Positions 1 to 9,351 of a stretch of DNA of 64,000 bases are shown in pieces; position 1 is the stretch's first letter, and every line of letters begins with the position of its first letter. The position numbers and the translations under genes are program-made. The notes under the pieces were generated by a model. The model did not search any database and was not told the origin of the DNA. It saw nothing but the letters and a program-made list of their open reading frames with translations. The DNA is taken from positions 248,001 through 312,000 of the forward strand of contig CAWFGS010000002.1 of the NCBI GenBank assembly GCA_963815535.1, read 5' to 3'. The DNA comes from CAWFGS01 sp963815535. Lineage in GTDB: Bacteria; Pseudomonadota; Alphaproteobacteria; Sphingomonadales; Sphingomonadaceae.

Positions 1-481
1 CGCCGCAGCCGTAATTGGGGCGCGTGCCGTTGGCGTAATTGGTTTCGGATTTGATCGACCAGTTGGGGCAGCTGGGAACCGATGCGGTGGACCGGGTCAG
101 CACGATGCGCGAATTGCCCGGAGCCACGAAGCCCGACGTGACCGGTGCGCCATCGCTGAGCAGGATGCCATAGCGTGCGGCCAACTGGCCGACCGCTTCG
201 CGCGTGGCGCCGCTGGCCATTGGATCATCGATGGTCAGGCGATCGCCGTAACGAAGGTCCATCGCTTCGAACCAGTCGGCGATGCGCTGCTGCTGACCGA
301 TGGCGAGACCGCCCGAATTGCTGGGCACGTCGAGCGTGTAATTGGTGCGTTCGACCACTGGCTGGTTGACGCTGTAGAGGCTCTGATTGTCGGCCAGCGT
401 GCCCGCGCCGCAACCGCTCAAGACGAGGCCGAGGGACAGGGCGGCCGCGCGGCCGCAATGACGTTTGGAAATAATCGACAT
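1..481 (-). CDS. cpaD: Pilus assembly lipoprotein CpaD, 3' end outside the window
   Basis: An open frame runs from an ATG at 481 to the window edge, giving about 160 residues. It starts with a basic stretch, a hydrophobic segment and a lipobox ending LSGC near residue 24, so the product should be an outer-membrane-directed lipoprotein. The middle carries the run ADWFEAMDLRYGDRL, which is typical of the CpaD family. CpaD works with the CpaC secretin in the outer-membrane part of the Tad/Flp type IVb pilus machine. The start lies 14 bases after the cpaC stop, so the two are co-transcribed. The C-terminus is missing only because the window ends. Family identity is from pattern memory supported by the context. 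Confidence 0.85.
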   Translation of the reverse strand, partial: MSIISKRHCGRAAALSLGLVLSGCGAGTLADNQSLYSVNQPVVERTNYTLDVPSNSGGLAIGQQQRIADWFEAMDLRYGDRLTIDDPMASGATREAVGQLAARYGILLSDGAPVTSGFVAPGNSRIVLTRSTASVPSCPNWSIKSETNYANGTRPNYGCG

Positions 482-495
482 GGGTGTGATCTTTC

Positions 496-2070
496 TCATT
501 TGAAGCTGAAGCCGGGGGCGGGCGCATTGGCGGCAGACGCGGCGGCCTGCGCCTTGCGATCACGCTTGCGCTGCTTTTTCGATTTGGGCGCGGTCGCCGG
601 TTGATCGGCAGCGGAAATACCGGGACGATCGCCCGGGCCGGGTTGCGTTTCGCCGCCCAGTGTCGGCATCGGCCGGGTTGGGGATACGGCAGGCGAACCG
701 TTGCCCGATTCCCGGAACCCGATCAGCTGTTCCGCCGTGTCGGCTGCGAAATAGCCGTCGGTCGGCAATTTGATGTCGCGGGCATTGACCGGCTTCACCA
801 GATAGGGCGTCACCACGATCACCAGCTCCGTTTCGCCTTTGCGAAATGCGGTGGAGCGGAACAGATTGCCCAGGATCGGCACGTCGCCAAGGCCGGGGGC
901 CTTGTCGATCTTGGTCTGCGCGTTGTTGGACATCAGCCCGGCGATCATGAAGCTTTGCCCGGAACCAAGTTCGATGCTGGTTTCCGCGCGCCGGATCGTG
1001 AGGGCGGGGATCTGAAAGCCGTTCAGCGTGACCGAACCCTGGCTCGACAATTCGGATACTTCGGGCCGGACGCGCATCGAAATGCGGCCATTGGCAAGCA
1101 CCGTCGGGGTGTAGGACAGGCTGACGCCGAACTTGCGATATTCGACGGTGGTGGTGCCCAGGCCCTGACTGATCGGGATGGGGAACTCGCCGCCGGCCAA
1201 GAACTCTGCCGTTTCGCCGGACAGGGCGGTCAGGTTCGGTTGCGACAGGGTCGTTACCAGTCCGCTGCGTTCCGCAAGGTCCAGCGTGCCGCCGATGTCG
1301 AGGCCGAACAGGCGGCCGAGCCCGGCAAGGGTGGAACCCGTGCCGTTGGTTCCGACGATCGACGTTCCCTCGTCGCCCGCCGTGACGTTGACGCCCACTG
1401 GCCCGCCGGGAGTGAACTGCGTCAGAGCGCCCCGGCCCGTGCCGACGCCGAACTGAAATCCACCGGTCGAATCGACGGTAGTCAGGTTCGCACCCAATTC
1501 GCGCACCAGCGACCGGCTGACTTCCGCGAACCGCACTTGCAGATTGACCTGCAACGGTGTGGACATTTTCAGGCGGCTGATGACGTTGGCCTCTTCACCC
1601 ATGAATGCGACGACCAGCCGTTCGGCCTCCGCCGCGTCTTCGGGTGCGCTGACGGTTCCGGTCAGCAGGACGGTATTCGTGCCCATCGTGGACACCGAAA
1701 TCTTGGCCTGCGGCATCGCGAGGGAAAGCATCTGATCGACGCTGTCGATGTTGGAACCGACGCGAATGTTCGCGGACCACACCACATCGCCCGCGGCGTT
1801 GCTGGCATAGACTGTGGTTTCGCCGCCGGCTTTCGCAAAAACGTACAGCTGGCTGCGCGATTTGACCTGCACATCGGCCACTTCTTCGTTGGCGACGAAA
1901 ATGTCCGTCATCGCGCCCGGCACGTTGATCAGCTGACCGCGCCCGATCGACAGGACGATGTCCTGCGACGGGGAAATCATCGACTGCGCGTTGACGGCGC
2001 TGGCCGGAATGGCGGCCATGGGTGCTGCGGCCATGCTGGCGAGCAGGATTGAAGTCAGGCGGCGTTTCAT
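496..2070 (-). CDS. cpaC: Tad pilus secretin CpaC (type II/III secretin family)
   Basis: This is a 524-residue protein. A signal peptide begins MKRRLTSILLASMAAAPMAA and ends near AVNAQS. An N-terminal BON/pilotin-like region follows, then the secretin core in the second half (LSGETAEFLAGGEFPIPI, then GLGDVPILGNLFRS), which is diagnostic of GspD-type channels. It should form the outer-membrane ring through which the Flp pilus leaves the cell. The frame is open up to 2130, but I chose the ATG at 2070 because only there does the product begin with a proper signal peptide. The C-terminal 50 residues are Pro/Ala/Lys-rich and probably disordered. It sits between cpaB and cpaD on the same strand. 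Confidence 0.95.
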   Translation of the reverse strand: MKRRLTSILLASMAAAPMAAIPASAVNAQSMISPSQDIVLSIGRGQLINVPGAMTDIFVANEEVADVQVKSRSQLYVFAKAGGETTVYASNAAGDVVWSANIRVGSNIDSVDQMLSLAMPQAKISVSTMGTNTVLLTGTVSAPEDAAEAERLVVAFMGEEANVISRLKMSTPLQVNLQVRFAEVSRSLVRELGANLTTVDSTGGFQFGVGTGRGALTQFTPGGPVGVNVTAGDEGTSIVGTNGTGSTLAGLGRLFGLDIGGTLDLAERSGLVTTLSQPNLTALSGETAEFLAGGEFPIPISQGLGTTTVEYRKFGVSLSYTPTVLANGRISMRVRPEVSELSSQGSVTLNGFQIPALTIRRAETSIELGSGQSFMIAGLMSNNAQTKIDKAPGLGDVPILGNLFRSTAFRKGETELVIVVTPYLVKPVNARDIKLPTDGYFAADTAEQLIGFRESGNGSPAVSPTRPMPTLGGETQPGPGDRPGISAADQPATAPKSKKQRKRDRKAQAAASAANAPAPGFSFK

Positions 2071-2131
2071 AGTGGTGCCCCGTTGGTTCGGGCGGATCGT
2101 TCCGCCGATGGAATGGAATAATGCGGCCATG

Positions 2132-3181
2132 TCAGTTCTTCCCGACCGGAACTTCGACCGTGGCCTTGCCGCGCGTCACCCGGACGATGGGCCCGGTCGC
2201 GACCGGCGCTCCGGCGACGTTACGGGCTGGGACACCCACGGCGGCCGGCTGCGCGATGACCTGCTGCGGCTGGTTCGCCACATTGTTGTTGTTGCGGGCC
2301 GTATTACGGGGCGGCACGGTCCGACGCTGGAACCGCGATACGTCGCCACCCGTCTGATAGGTGGTGGCGCCGTCATTCGGACGGCTCATCGCGGCACGCA
2401 GCAGGCGTTCCTCTTCTGCCGGGGTGGCGTTTTCGGGCACGACGATATCGCCCGATGCCATCGCCCGTTCCAGCTCGCTCTGATTGTCGGCGATGGAACG
2501 CAGCGACAGGCTGAGCGTACCGACCGTCTGTGCGACTGCGACCTTTTCGGCGATCTTGGGCGTCACTTCCAACGTGACCGTGCGAACGGCGCGAACGACC
2601 GTCTTGCCTTCCACGGTTTCGGTGTCGGTCGCCTGATCGGTGGCGAGGACGCGCAGATTGCGAAGGATGGTTTCGGCGGCCTGCAGGGCGGTGTCCTCAT
2701 CGCCCTTGACCGTCTGCGTCAGCATCAGATCGACCCGGTCGCCCGGAAATACGAACCCACCGACACCCGATATGGCGGACACCGGAACGGTCACGGCACG
2801 CATGCCGGGGCCGAGCGCCGCGGCAAGGAAGCCGCGATCGCCGGGGCTGACCAGCGACCCTTGCGTAACGGGTTCGCCGGCGGTCACGGGATAGCGGACG
2901 ACAGTGCCCAGCAACTGGTTCATATCGGCCTCCCCATCCAGGAAGTAGGCGTCCTTCACCAGTTCTTCGGGCCAGAGCTGGAAACCCAGCGCATCGGCGG
3001 TGATGATGGTGCCGACGGGCAAGGCCCGCTGCGCCACCAGCACGCGTGGTCCGGTCGGAACGGGCGCGGCCGCTTCCGCTTGTGGCGCGGTGCCGCCTGC
3101 GAACATGCTTCGCGCCGCCAAGGCCGTGCCGACCGCAATGATCAGCGCCCCCAGCAACAATACCAGCTTCTTCCTATCCAT
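2132..3181 (-). CDS. cpaB: Flp pilus assembly protein CpaB (SAF domain)
   Basis: This 349-residue protein has one N-terminal membrane anchor (LVLLLGALIIAVGTALAA) followed by a SAF-like domain (VLVAQRALPVGTIITADAL) and the RcpC/CpaB region (GFVFPGDRVDLMLT). CpaB is a periplasmic partner of the CpaC secretin in Tad pilus assembly. The C-terminal 80 residues are Asn/Gln/Pro-rich (TARNNNNVANQPQQV) and look disordered. The gene is intact and lies 61 bases upstream of cpaC. The gap to cpaA (3182-3310) is about 130 bases and holds no gene I can support. Confidence 0.93.
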   Translation of the reverse strand: MDRKKLVLLLGALIIAVGTALAARSMFAGGTAPQAEAAAPVPTGPRVLVAQRALPVGTIITADALGFQLWPEELVKDAYFLDGEADMNQLLGTVVRYPVTAGEPVTQGSLVSPGDRGFLAAALGPGMRAVTVPVSAISGVGGFVFPGDRVDLMLTQTVKGDEDTALQAAETILRNLRVLATDQATDTETVEGKTVVRAVRTVTLEVTPKIAEKVAVAQTVGTLSLSLRSIADNQSELERAMASGDIVVPENATPAEEERLLRAAMSRPNDGATTYQTGGDVSRFQRRTVPPRNTARNNNNVANQPQQVIAQPAAVGVPARNVAGAPVATGPIVRVTRGKATVEVPVGKN

Positions 3182-3310
3182 GGCTTGTCAGCCCCCTGTT
3201 GGGCCCGTCTTCGATCTGCGGGCCGGTATGAATTTCGACGTGTAGGTCGCGAATGGTTAAAATCGGGTTCACCGCGACCGGATTGGATGCGGGATAATTC
3301 GGCGTGACGT

Positions 3311-3805
3311 TCATGCGGCCAGCGCACCTGTATCCTGCGCCATCGGCAGGTAACGCGCCGCGATGACCCACAGTCCGCCCGCCGCGATCGCGACGCCGTA
3401 CGGTATCTTCAACCGATCCCGCTGCCGCCGGGCGACATGCCAGGCGCCCATGACGATGGTCAGCGCGCCGCCCGCGATAGCCATTACGACCAGCAATTGC
3501 AGAAACGTCGTGGGCGGTATCCACAGCGCCAGCGCGGTCAGCAGCTTCACATCGCCGCCGCCCATCGCGCCGACGGCGAACAGGCCCGCGAACACCGCGA
3601 ACACTGCGGCTGCGGTTGCAATCTGAATGGCAAGGTCGGGCCACAGCGCCAGACCGCTCGCCCACCAGAACAGTGGCGCGCTGACGGCGATGGCGATATT
3701 CAGCCAGTTGTAGATCATGCGACTGCGAAGATCGGTGAATGCCGCAATCAGCAGCGCGATTGCCAATCCTGCCAGCAATGCATATTGAATCGTGTCGCCC
3801 GGCAT
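3311..3805 (-). CDS. cpaA: Prepilin peptidase CpaA (A24 family)
   Basis: The 164-residue integral membrane protein has about five hydrophobic segments. It carries both aspartates expected of the A24 aspartyl prepilin peptidases: FTDLRSRMIYN near residue 25 and the GGGDVK motif near residue 80. It should cleave the Flp pilin leader at the inner membrane. The length matches short TadV/CpaA peptidases, which lack the N-methylation domain of PilD. It is the first gene of the minus-strand cpa run. No flp pilin gene is visible between it and the divergent hydrolase at 3898, so the pilin must be encoded elsewhere or further downstream. Confidence 0.93.
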   Translation of the reverse strand: MPGDTIQYALLAGLAIALLIAAFTDLRSRMIYNWLNIAIAVSAPLFWWASGLALWPDLAIQIATAAAVFAVFAGLFAVGAMGGGDVKLLTALALWIPPTTFLQLLVVMAIAGGALTIVMGAWHVARRQRDRLKIPYGVAIAAGGLWVIAARYLPMAQDTGALAA

Positions 3806-3897
3806 GTACGGCCCCCGTTTGTCGTTCGTTTCAAACGGCGCTACACGGCCAGGCTTACCAAATAGTAACCATCACGGATAAGAGGGCGCGCGGCACG

Positions 3898-4893
3898 ATG
3901 CTTGAACACGGGGCAGCAGCTTCTTCGCCGGAGGGTGCGGGTGACGGCGTGGCTTTCGACCGTCGCGCCATTCCCGGTTCTGCCACGGAAAGCATGTTCG
4001 CGCTGGCGGATGGGCACGAAATTCGCCGGATCGATTGGCCGAATGCCGATAATTCCGCGCGCGGATCGATCCTGTTTTTACCGGGGCGCGGCGACAATTA
4101 CGAAAAATACCTCGAAACGCTGGATGGCTGGCACAAAGCGGGCTGGCGCGTCACCGGGGCCGATTGGCGCGGGCAGGCGGGCAGCGGGCGGCTGGGGACG
4201 GACGATGTCACCGGGCATATCGGCGACTTCGCCATCTGGATCGACGATCTGGCGCAGTTGTGGCGAGGATGGAAAGCTGCGACGCCGGCCCCGCATATTC
4301 TGGCCGGGCATTCCATGGGCGGACATCTGGTGATGCGGGCGCTGATCGAACGGGCCGTCGATCCCGATGCGGTGGTTCTATCCGCGCCGATGCTTGGATA
4401 TTTCGGTACGGTGTTGCCGACATCGGTTATGCATGCCGGTGCGAAGCTGTTGAAATCGCTTGGTGCGCCGACCCGTCCGGCATGGAAGTGGAGCGAAAAA
4501 CCGGGCGAGGTTCCGGTCGAACGCATGGCGTTGCTGACTCACGATGCCGATCGCTATGCGGACGAATTGTGGTGGCGCGATGCGCGTCCCGAACTCGTAA
4601 TGGGGCCCGGCAGTTGGCAATGGGTGGAGCGGGGCTACGCCTCTATGCGGGTGCTGAACGCGCGGGGCGCGATGGAGGGGGTGGATACGCCCGTCCTGAT
4701 GGTCGCAACCAGCGCCGACAAGCTGGTTGCGATCGACGCCATCCGCACTGCCGCAGGGCGGTTGCCGAACGGCGAACTGATCGAATTCGGCGAGGAAGCC
4801 GCGCATGAATTGCTGCGCGAACGCGATCCTGTGCGTGACCGGGCTTTGCAAGCGATCGACACGTTTTTGGCGCGGGTTGCGCCCGCACCATAG
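3898..4893 (+). CDS. Alpha/beta hydrolase of the lysophospholipase (PldB) type
   Basis: This 331-residue protein has the alpha/beta-hydrolase layout. An oxyanion region LPGRGDNYEKY comes first, a serine nucleophile elbow AGHSMGG sits near residue 140, and a late Asp/His pair lies in SADKLVA and EEAAHELL. The Hydrolase_4/PldB family acts on lysophospholipids or monoglycerides, but the true substrate cannot be read from the sequence. The frame is open further upstream; I chose ATG 3898 because the added residues would overlap the divergent cpaA gene and show no conserved pattern. No signal peptide is seen, so it should be cytoplasmic. Confidence 0.85.
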   Translation: MLEHGAAASSPEGAGDGVAFDRRAIPGSATESMFALADGHEIRRIDWPNADNSARGSILFLPGRGDNYEKYLETLDGWHKAGWRVTGADWRGQAGSGRLGTDDVTGHIGDFAIWIDDLAQLWRGWKAATPAPHILAGHSMGGHLVMRALIERAVDPDAVVLSAPMLGYFGTVLPTSVMHAGAKLLKSLGAPTRPAWKWSEKPGEVPVERMALLTHDADRYADELWWRDARPELVMGPGSWQWVERGYASMRVLNARGAMEGVDTPVLMVATSADKLVAIDAIRTAAGRLPNGELIEFGEEAAHELLRERDPVRDRALQAIDTFLARVAPAP

Positions 4894-4895
4894 TC

Positions 4896-6003
4896 ATGGC
4901 CGACGGCAGGTTTACGATTTCGCCATTGTCGGCGCGGGTATGGCTGGCGCGAGCATCGCTGCCGAACTGGCCCCCCATGCCAGCGTGGTGCTGCTGGAAC
5001 GCGAGAGCCAGCCGGGCTATCACGCGACGGGCCGGTCGGCCGCATTCTGGGAGGAATGCTATGGCGGGCCGGACATTCGGCCACTGACGGTCGCATCTCA
5101 CGAACCGTTGGCGCAGGGCGGCTTCCTGAACCGCACGCGGCGCGCTGTATGTCGGGCGGGACGATCAGCGCGAACTGATGGATGCCTTCATGGCCCGTTT
5201 CGCCGGAACCGGCGCGAAGATGCAGCGGGTCGGGCGCGGCGTATTGGAACGCAAGGTTCCGGGGTTGCGCCCCGGCTGGACCGACGGCGTATGGCTGACG
5301 GGTTGCGCCGACATCGACGTGGCGGCGCTGCATGCTCACTATCTGGCTCGTGCGCGCGGCGACGGGGCGGAATTGCGCGTCAATGCCGAGGTTGGGGCCA
5401 TCGCGCGTAAGAACGACGAATGGATGATCGCCCTACCGGACGGCACCCTTACCGCGCGGGTGATCGTCAACGCTGCCGGGGCGTGGGCGGACGCGTGCGC
5501 GGTTGCAGCGGGGGCGGACCCCATCGGTATCGCGCCGATGCGTCGGACGGTCGTTCAGGTGCGGACGACGCCCGTTCAAGACGCCGCAATGCCGCTGGTG
5601 CTGGATATTGGTGGCGCGTTCTATTTCAAGCCCGGACTCAGGTGCGATCTGGCTCAGCCCGCATGACGAAACGCCGTCGCCGGCGTGCGATGCCGCGCCG
5701 GAAGAGCTGGATGTTGCGACCGCCATCCAGCGGCTGCAATCGGTGGTCGATTGGTCGGTCGATCGGGTCGAGCATCGCTGGGCGGGTCTGCGAAGTTTCG
5801 CCCCCGATCGCCGTCCGGTCTATGGTTACGATCCGCAGCAGGCGGGGTTGTTCTGGTTCGCCGGGCAGGGCGGTTTCGGCATCCAGACCGCGCCGGCCGC
5901 CGCGCGATTGGGCGCGCAATTGGCGTTGGGAAACGAGCCCGACGCAATGACGAAAGGGTTGCATGCCGCCTTTTACTCGCCTGCGCGGTTCACGCGTTGT
6001 TGA
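4896..6003 (+). CDS. FAD-dependent oxidoreductase (DAO family), split by frameshifts
   Basis: Conserved DAO-family blocks are spread over three frames. The dinucleotide-binding motif VGAGMAGASIAAELA comes first, followed by GYHATGRSAAFW, INAAGAWAD-like sequence near 5470, and the C-terminal block FAGQGGFGIQTAPAAARL. Joining them needs a one-base change just after the ATG and single-base removals near 5145 and 5635. The restored protein is about 365 residues. The family oxidises the C-N bond of amino acids or their derivatives using FAD; the substrate is unknown. The gene starts two bases after the preceding hydrolase stop, suggesting one transcript. The breaks look like consensus errors rather than decay, because everything between them is well conserved. 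Confidence 0.75.
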
Positions 6004-6030
6004 CCCCCTATTGACCCCTATTGACCCTTA
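6000..6030. repeat. Three tandem 10-11 bp units between convergent genes
   Basis: The unit TTGACCCCTA occurs three times head to tail (TTGACCCCCTA, TTGACCCCTA, TTGACCCTTA). It begins in the last codons of the DAO gene and fills the gap before the rnhA stop on the other strand. No stem-loop with a T-run is seen, so it is not an obvious terminator. The first unit has one extra C, which may itself be a homopolymer error. Confidence 0.6.
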
Positions 6031-6031
6031 A

Positions 6032-6472
6032 TCACCTACCGCGCGCGGCGTCGGCCTGATCGCTGGCGAGGCGATCGACGCGATCGTTTTCGGGATGGCC
6101 CGAATGCCCCTTCACCCAATGCCAGCTGGTATCGTGAATGCCCGCCGCCGCGATCAGTTCGTGCCACAGATCGGCGTTGCGGACCGGTTTCTTGCTGGCG
6201 GTGATCCAGCCGCGTTTCTTCCACCCTTCGATCCATTTGGTCATCCCGTCGAGCACGTATTTGCTGTCGGAATAGACCGCCACTTGACACGGTTCGACCA
6301 GAGCTTCCAACCCCTTGATAATGGCGGTCATTTCCATCCGGTTGTTGGTCGTGTCGGGCTCGTTGCCCGACAGTTCCTTCTCATGTTCGCCCAGCTGCAA
6401 CAGCGCGCCCCAGCCGCCGGGGCCGGGATTGCCCTTGCACGCGCCGTCGGTGTAGAGTTTGACCTGTTTCAT
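6032..6472 (-). CDS. rnhA: Ribonuclease HI
   Basis: This intact 146-residue protein is of standard length for bacterial RNase HI. It carries the acidic catalytic residues in their usual places: LYTDGACKGNPGPGGWG at the N-terminus, the Glu of NNRMEMTA, the Asp of VYSDSKYVL, and a late Asp in NDRVDRLA. The lysine/tryptophan-rich handle (KWIEGWKKRGW) is also present. The enzyme cuts the RNA strand of RNA-DNA hybrids, removing R-loops and primers. Its ATG overlaps the stop of thrB, so the two are translationally coupled, as is common in alphaproteobacteria. Confidence 0.97.
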   Translation of the reverse strand: MKQVKLYTDGACKGNPGPGGWGALLQLGEHEKELSGNEPDTTNNRMEMTAIIKGLEALVEPCQVAVYSDSKYVLDGMTKWIEGWKKRGWITASKKPVRNADLWHELIAAAGIHDTSWHWVKGHSGHPENDRVDRLASDQADAARGR

Positions 6473-7498
6473 GGGCGGGGAATGCCATCGGCGGGCCGCG
6501 AAAGGAAGGGGGCGGCCCCTTCATGTGCATAAAAGCGCATTCGCCGCACGAAGGCCATCGGATCCTTGCGTTCGACCAGCGCACCGTCGGGCGTTTCGAT
6601 CCAGTCCACGCATCGCGTCGCGACGAAGCGCATGGCCGCCCCGCGCGCCAGCAGCGGCAGCGCGCCGCGTTCCGCCACCGAGAGCGGCCGCACCCCTTCG
6701 TACCCCGTCATCAGCGCCGCCGCGATGGCGGGATCGAAATGTGCGCCATCGTTGGAAAAACACCATGCGGCATGGGTTACCGCCAGATCGTAAGCCGCGA
6801 TGTCGCGGCAGGCGAAATAGAAATCGATCAGGCCGGTGACCCGATTGCCCAGCATCAGGACATTGTCGGGAAACAGATCGGCATGGATGATCGCGGTCGG
6901 CAGATCGTCCGGCCATTGCGCGCGCAATTCGGGCAGATATGTGGCGAGTGCGTCCGGCAGTTCCGGGTCGATCGCGGCAAGCTGCCGAGCCGAAAAATCC
7001 GCCAGCATCGCGGCCCAGTCGTCCGGGCGCAGATCGTTGGTGCGGGTGGCCGGGAAATCCGCCGAATCGCAGATGCAGCCGGGCCAGCGCCGCACCCACC
7101 GCATCGCGCCTGCGCGGCGGTCGGTCGGTCGATCGAGACACCGGGCAGAAATTCGATCAGCGCCACCGCCTTGCCGCCCACCATGCGCGAGGCATTGCCC
7201 GCGCGGTCGTGAATGGTGCGCGGTACCGGGCCGCCCTTGCGCGCCAGATGATCGAGCAGGCCGAGGAAGAACGGCAGCTGCGCGATGTCGATGCGCCGTT
7301 CGTACATGGTCAGGATGAAACGCGTGCCGCCCCCAGAGCTTCAGATTTCGCGCCTTCTTTCGCTCCGGTCGTTTCGACCAGCCAGTTGCTGTTCGAAACC
7401 CCTTCCGCGATGCCCTTCGCGCTGACCAGATCGCCGACGTCGTATTCGCCGATCAGTGCGGCAAGCTGGTCCGAGGTCAGATGGGTATAGACGGCCAT
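6469..7498 (-). CDS. thrB: Homoserine kinase (aminoglycoside-phosphotransferase fold), split by frameshifts
   Basis: Pieces in three frames join into one protein of about 340 residues. The N-terminus MAVYTHLTSDQLAALI and the following GVSNSNWLV are typical of the ThrB type with a kinase fold related to APH. The middle contains KGGPVPRTIHDR, and the catalytic loop is IIHADLFPDNVL, followed by GLIDFYFACRD as the metal-binding block. The enzyme phosphorylates L-homoserine in threonine synthesis. Breaks lie near 7315, 7095 and between them, and the span is not a multiple of three. The stop overlaps the rnhA start. The upstream neighbour ispH ends 22 bases before the start. Confidence 0.85.
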
Positions 7499-7520
7499 GC
7501 GGAACCCGGCCCCTGTCGCC

Positions 7521-8525
7521 TTACTGCGTCAGCTGGCGCGGCAGTTTGAAGATCATCTTTTCCACCGCCGACACCAGCGTGTGTTCTTCCACCGTGCGCC
7601 ACTGCGCCAACTGGTCCACGCATTCGCGCACCAGCGTTTCGGGGGCGGACGCGCCCGCGGTCAGGCCCAGCGTGCCGACCCCTTCGAGCCAGGCGGGATC
7701 GATATCGGCGGCGCGCTGGATCAGGCGGGCGGGCGTGCCGCAGCGTTCGGCAACTTCCACCAGCCGCACGGAATTGGAGCTGTTGGGCGCGCCGATCACC
7801 AGCACCAGATCGCTGCCGGGCGCGACTTGCTTGACCGCAGCTTGCCGGTTCGACGTGGCGTAGCAGATATCTTCCGCCTTCGGCCCGACGATCTGGGGAT
7901 AGCGTTCGCGCAATGCCGCCACGATCTGCGCGGTGTCATCGACGGACAGCGTCGTCTGGGTCAGAAACGCCAGCGGTTCTTCCTGTGTAAACGGCAATGC
8001 AGCGACATCTTCCACCGTTTCGACCAGGCTCATGCCGCCATCGGGAACCTGCCCCATCGTGCCGATCACTTCGGGATGGCCGCGATGGCCGATGAACAGG
8101 ATGTGCCGCTGCGCCTCGACCTGGCGTTCGGCCTGGCGATGCACCTTGCTGACCAGCGGACAGGTGGCATCGAGATAGTCCAGCCCGCGCCGGTCCGCCT
8201 CTGCCGGAACGGATTTGGGCACGCCATGCGCGCTGAACACCACCGGCGCATCGTCCGGAACCTCGTCCAGTTCCTCCACGAAAATCGCGCCCTTGTGCCG
8301 CAACTGATCGACGACGTATTTGTTGTGCACGATCTCGTGGCGGACATAGACCGGTGCGCCGTATCGTTCGATGGCGCGTTCCACGATTTCGATCGCGCGA
8401 TCGACTCCGGCGCAAAAGCCGCGCGGGGCCGCGATCAACAAGGTCAGGCCCGGCAGGGCGCCATCGGCGTTCGGCGTCGAAACCGGTCGGGCGTCCTGGG
8501 CGTCGGTTTGAAAGGGAGCGTTCAT
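7521..8525 (-). CDS. ispH: 4-hydroxy-3-methylbut-2-enyl diphosphate reductase (IspH/LytB)
   Basis: This intact 334-residue protein has the three cysteines that bind the Fe-S cluster, in APRGFCAGV, DATCPLV and DICYATSNRQ. It also has conserved histidines in VRHEIVHN and FSAHGVP. IspH makes IPP and DMAPP in the last step of the MEP pathway and so feeds carotenoid and quinone synthesis. The first 25 residues are a variable extension. It heads the minus-strand group ispH-thrB-rnhA and is divergent from the lipoprotein gene at 8639. Confidence 0.97.
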   Translation of the reverse strand: MNAPFQTDAQDARPVSTPNADGALPGLTLLIAAPRGFCAGVDRAIEIVERAIERYGAPVYVRHEIVHNKYVVDQLRHKGAIFVEELDEVPDDAPVVFSAHGVPKSVPAEADRRGLDYLDATCPLVSKVHRQAERQVEAQRHILFIGHRGHPEVIGTMGQVPDGGMSLVETVEDVAALPFTQEEPLAFLTQTTLSVDDTAQIVAALRERYPQIVGPKAEDICYATSNRQAAVKQVAPGSDLVLVIGAPNSSNSVRLVEVAERCGTPARLIQRAADIDPAWLEGVGTLGLTAGASAPETLVRECVDQLAQWRTVEEHTLVSAVEKMIFKLPRQLTQ

Positions 8526-8533
8526 GCACCAAC

Positions 8534-8564
8534 CCCTAGCGCGTCGGCGTCCACCCCGCTAGGG
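8534..8564. promoter_or_regulatory. Inverted repeat CCCTAGCG / CGCTAGGG upstream of ispH
   Basis: Two perfect 8-base arms face each other across a 15-base spacer, immediately upstream of the ispH ATG. The placement between divergent genes fits an operator or a transcript hairpin. No factor can be named. Confidence 0.35.
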
Positions 8565-8589
8565 CGCGCGTAAGGCAAAGTATCGATCC

Positions 8590-8614
8590 GGTCGGCCCGC
8601 AAACCCGGCCGACC
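8590..8614. promoter_or_regulatory. Stem-loop GGTCGGCC / GGCCGACC before the lipoprotein gene
   Basis: Two perfect 8-base arms enclose a 9-base loop and end 24 bases before the ATG at 8639. In RNA this would be a very stable GC-rich hairpin in the 5' leader of the lipoprotein gene. There is no T-run, so it is not a classical terminator. Confidence 0.4.
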
Positions 8615-8638
8615 AAGGCAACGAAGGAAGTTCGCACA

Positions 8639-9289
8639 ATGGCCCCCACTCCCAAACTATTCGCCGCGCTGACGATGGCGGGCGCTCTGGCCGGATGCGC
8701 GGGCGCAGGCGATCTGGTCGTGGGCGAAGGGGTCGGCATCACCGCCATCCGTTCGACCTGCCCGGCGGTCGGCGTTCCCGATTTCACGGGCGATGTGACG
8801 ACGTTCCGCACACCGAACGATCGCACCATCGGCAATCTGGACGTGACGGCGGCGATCACCAATCTTCGCAGCACCTGCAACGAAGTGGACACGCGCGTCT
8901 ATACCGGCGCGACGTTCGACGTGGTGGCCCGCCGCAGCAATGTGCAGGGCGCGCGGTCCGTCGAACTGCCCTATTTCACCACCGTCCTTCGCGCGGGAAA
9001 TTCCGTTGTGACGAAGCGGGTGGGTACGGTGACGATCAACTTCGCCGACGGCCAGGAACGCGCGCAGGCGAGCGGCACGGCGGGCGCCTATGTCGATCTG
9101 GCGCAAGCGACCCTGCCCGAAGACATTCGCGAACGGATCACCCGGAAGCGCAAGGCCGGCGACCCCGATGCGGCGCTGGACCCGCTGGCCGATCCCGAAG
9201 TGAAGGCGGCGTTGGCCCGCGCGACGTTCGAAATGCTGGTCGGTTTCCAACTGACGCAGGATCAGCTGGCCTACAACGCCACGCGATAG
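8639..9289 (+). CDS. Small secreted lipoprotein of unknown function
   Basis: The 216-residue product begins with a lipoprotein signal (MAPTPKLFAALTMAGALAGC), with the cysteine near residue 20. The mature part is rich in beta-type sequence (FDVVARRSNVQ, VELPYFTTVL, VGTVTINFADG) and has a charged C-terminal helix region. I know no named domain for it; similar proteins next to argS occur in sphingomonads. It is intact, preceded by a GC-rich hairpin, and followed 62 bases later by argS on the same strand. Function is not inferred. Confidence 0.7.
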   Translation: MAPTPKLFAALTMAGALAGCAGAGDLVVGEGVGITAIRSTCPAVGVPDFTGDVTTFRTPNDRTIGNLDVTAAITNLRSTCNEVDTRVYTGATFDVVARRSNVQGARSVELPYFTTVLRAGNSVVTKRVGTVTINFADGQERAQASGTAGAYVDLAQATLPEDIRERITRKRKAGDPDAALDPLADPEVKAALARATFEMLVGFQLTQDQLAYNATR

Positions 9290-9351
9290 GGCCGCCGCCC
9301 CAGGGTGCGGACCCGTCTTGCGCTTTTGCGCCAGTCGGCTACCCGCGTTTC

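Noticed and set aside
601..2052. 483-residue open frame on the plus strand
   Set aside because: It is antisense to cpaC, which has clear secretin motifs.
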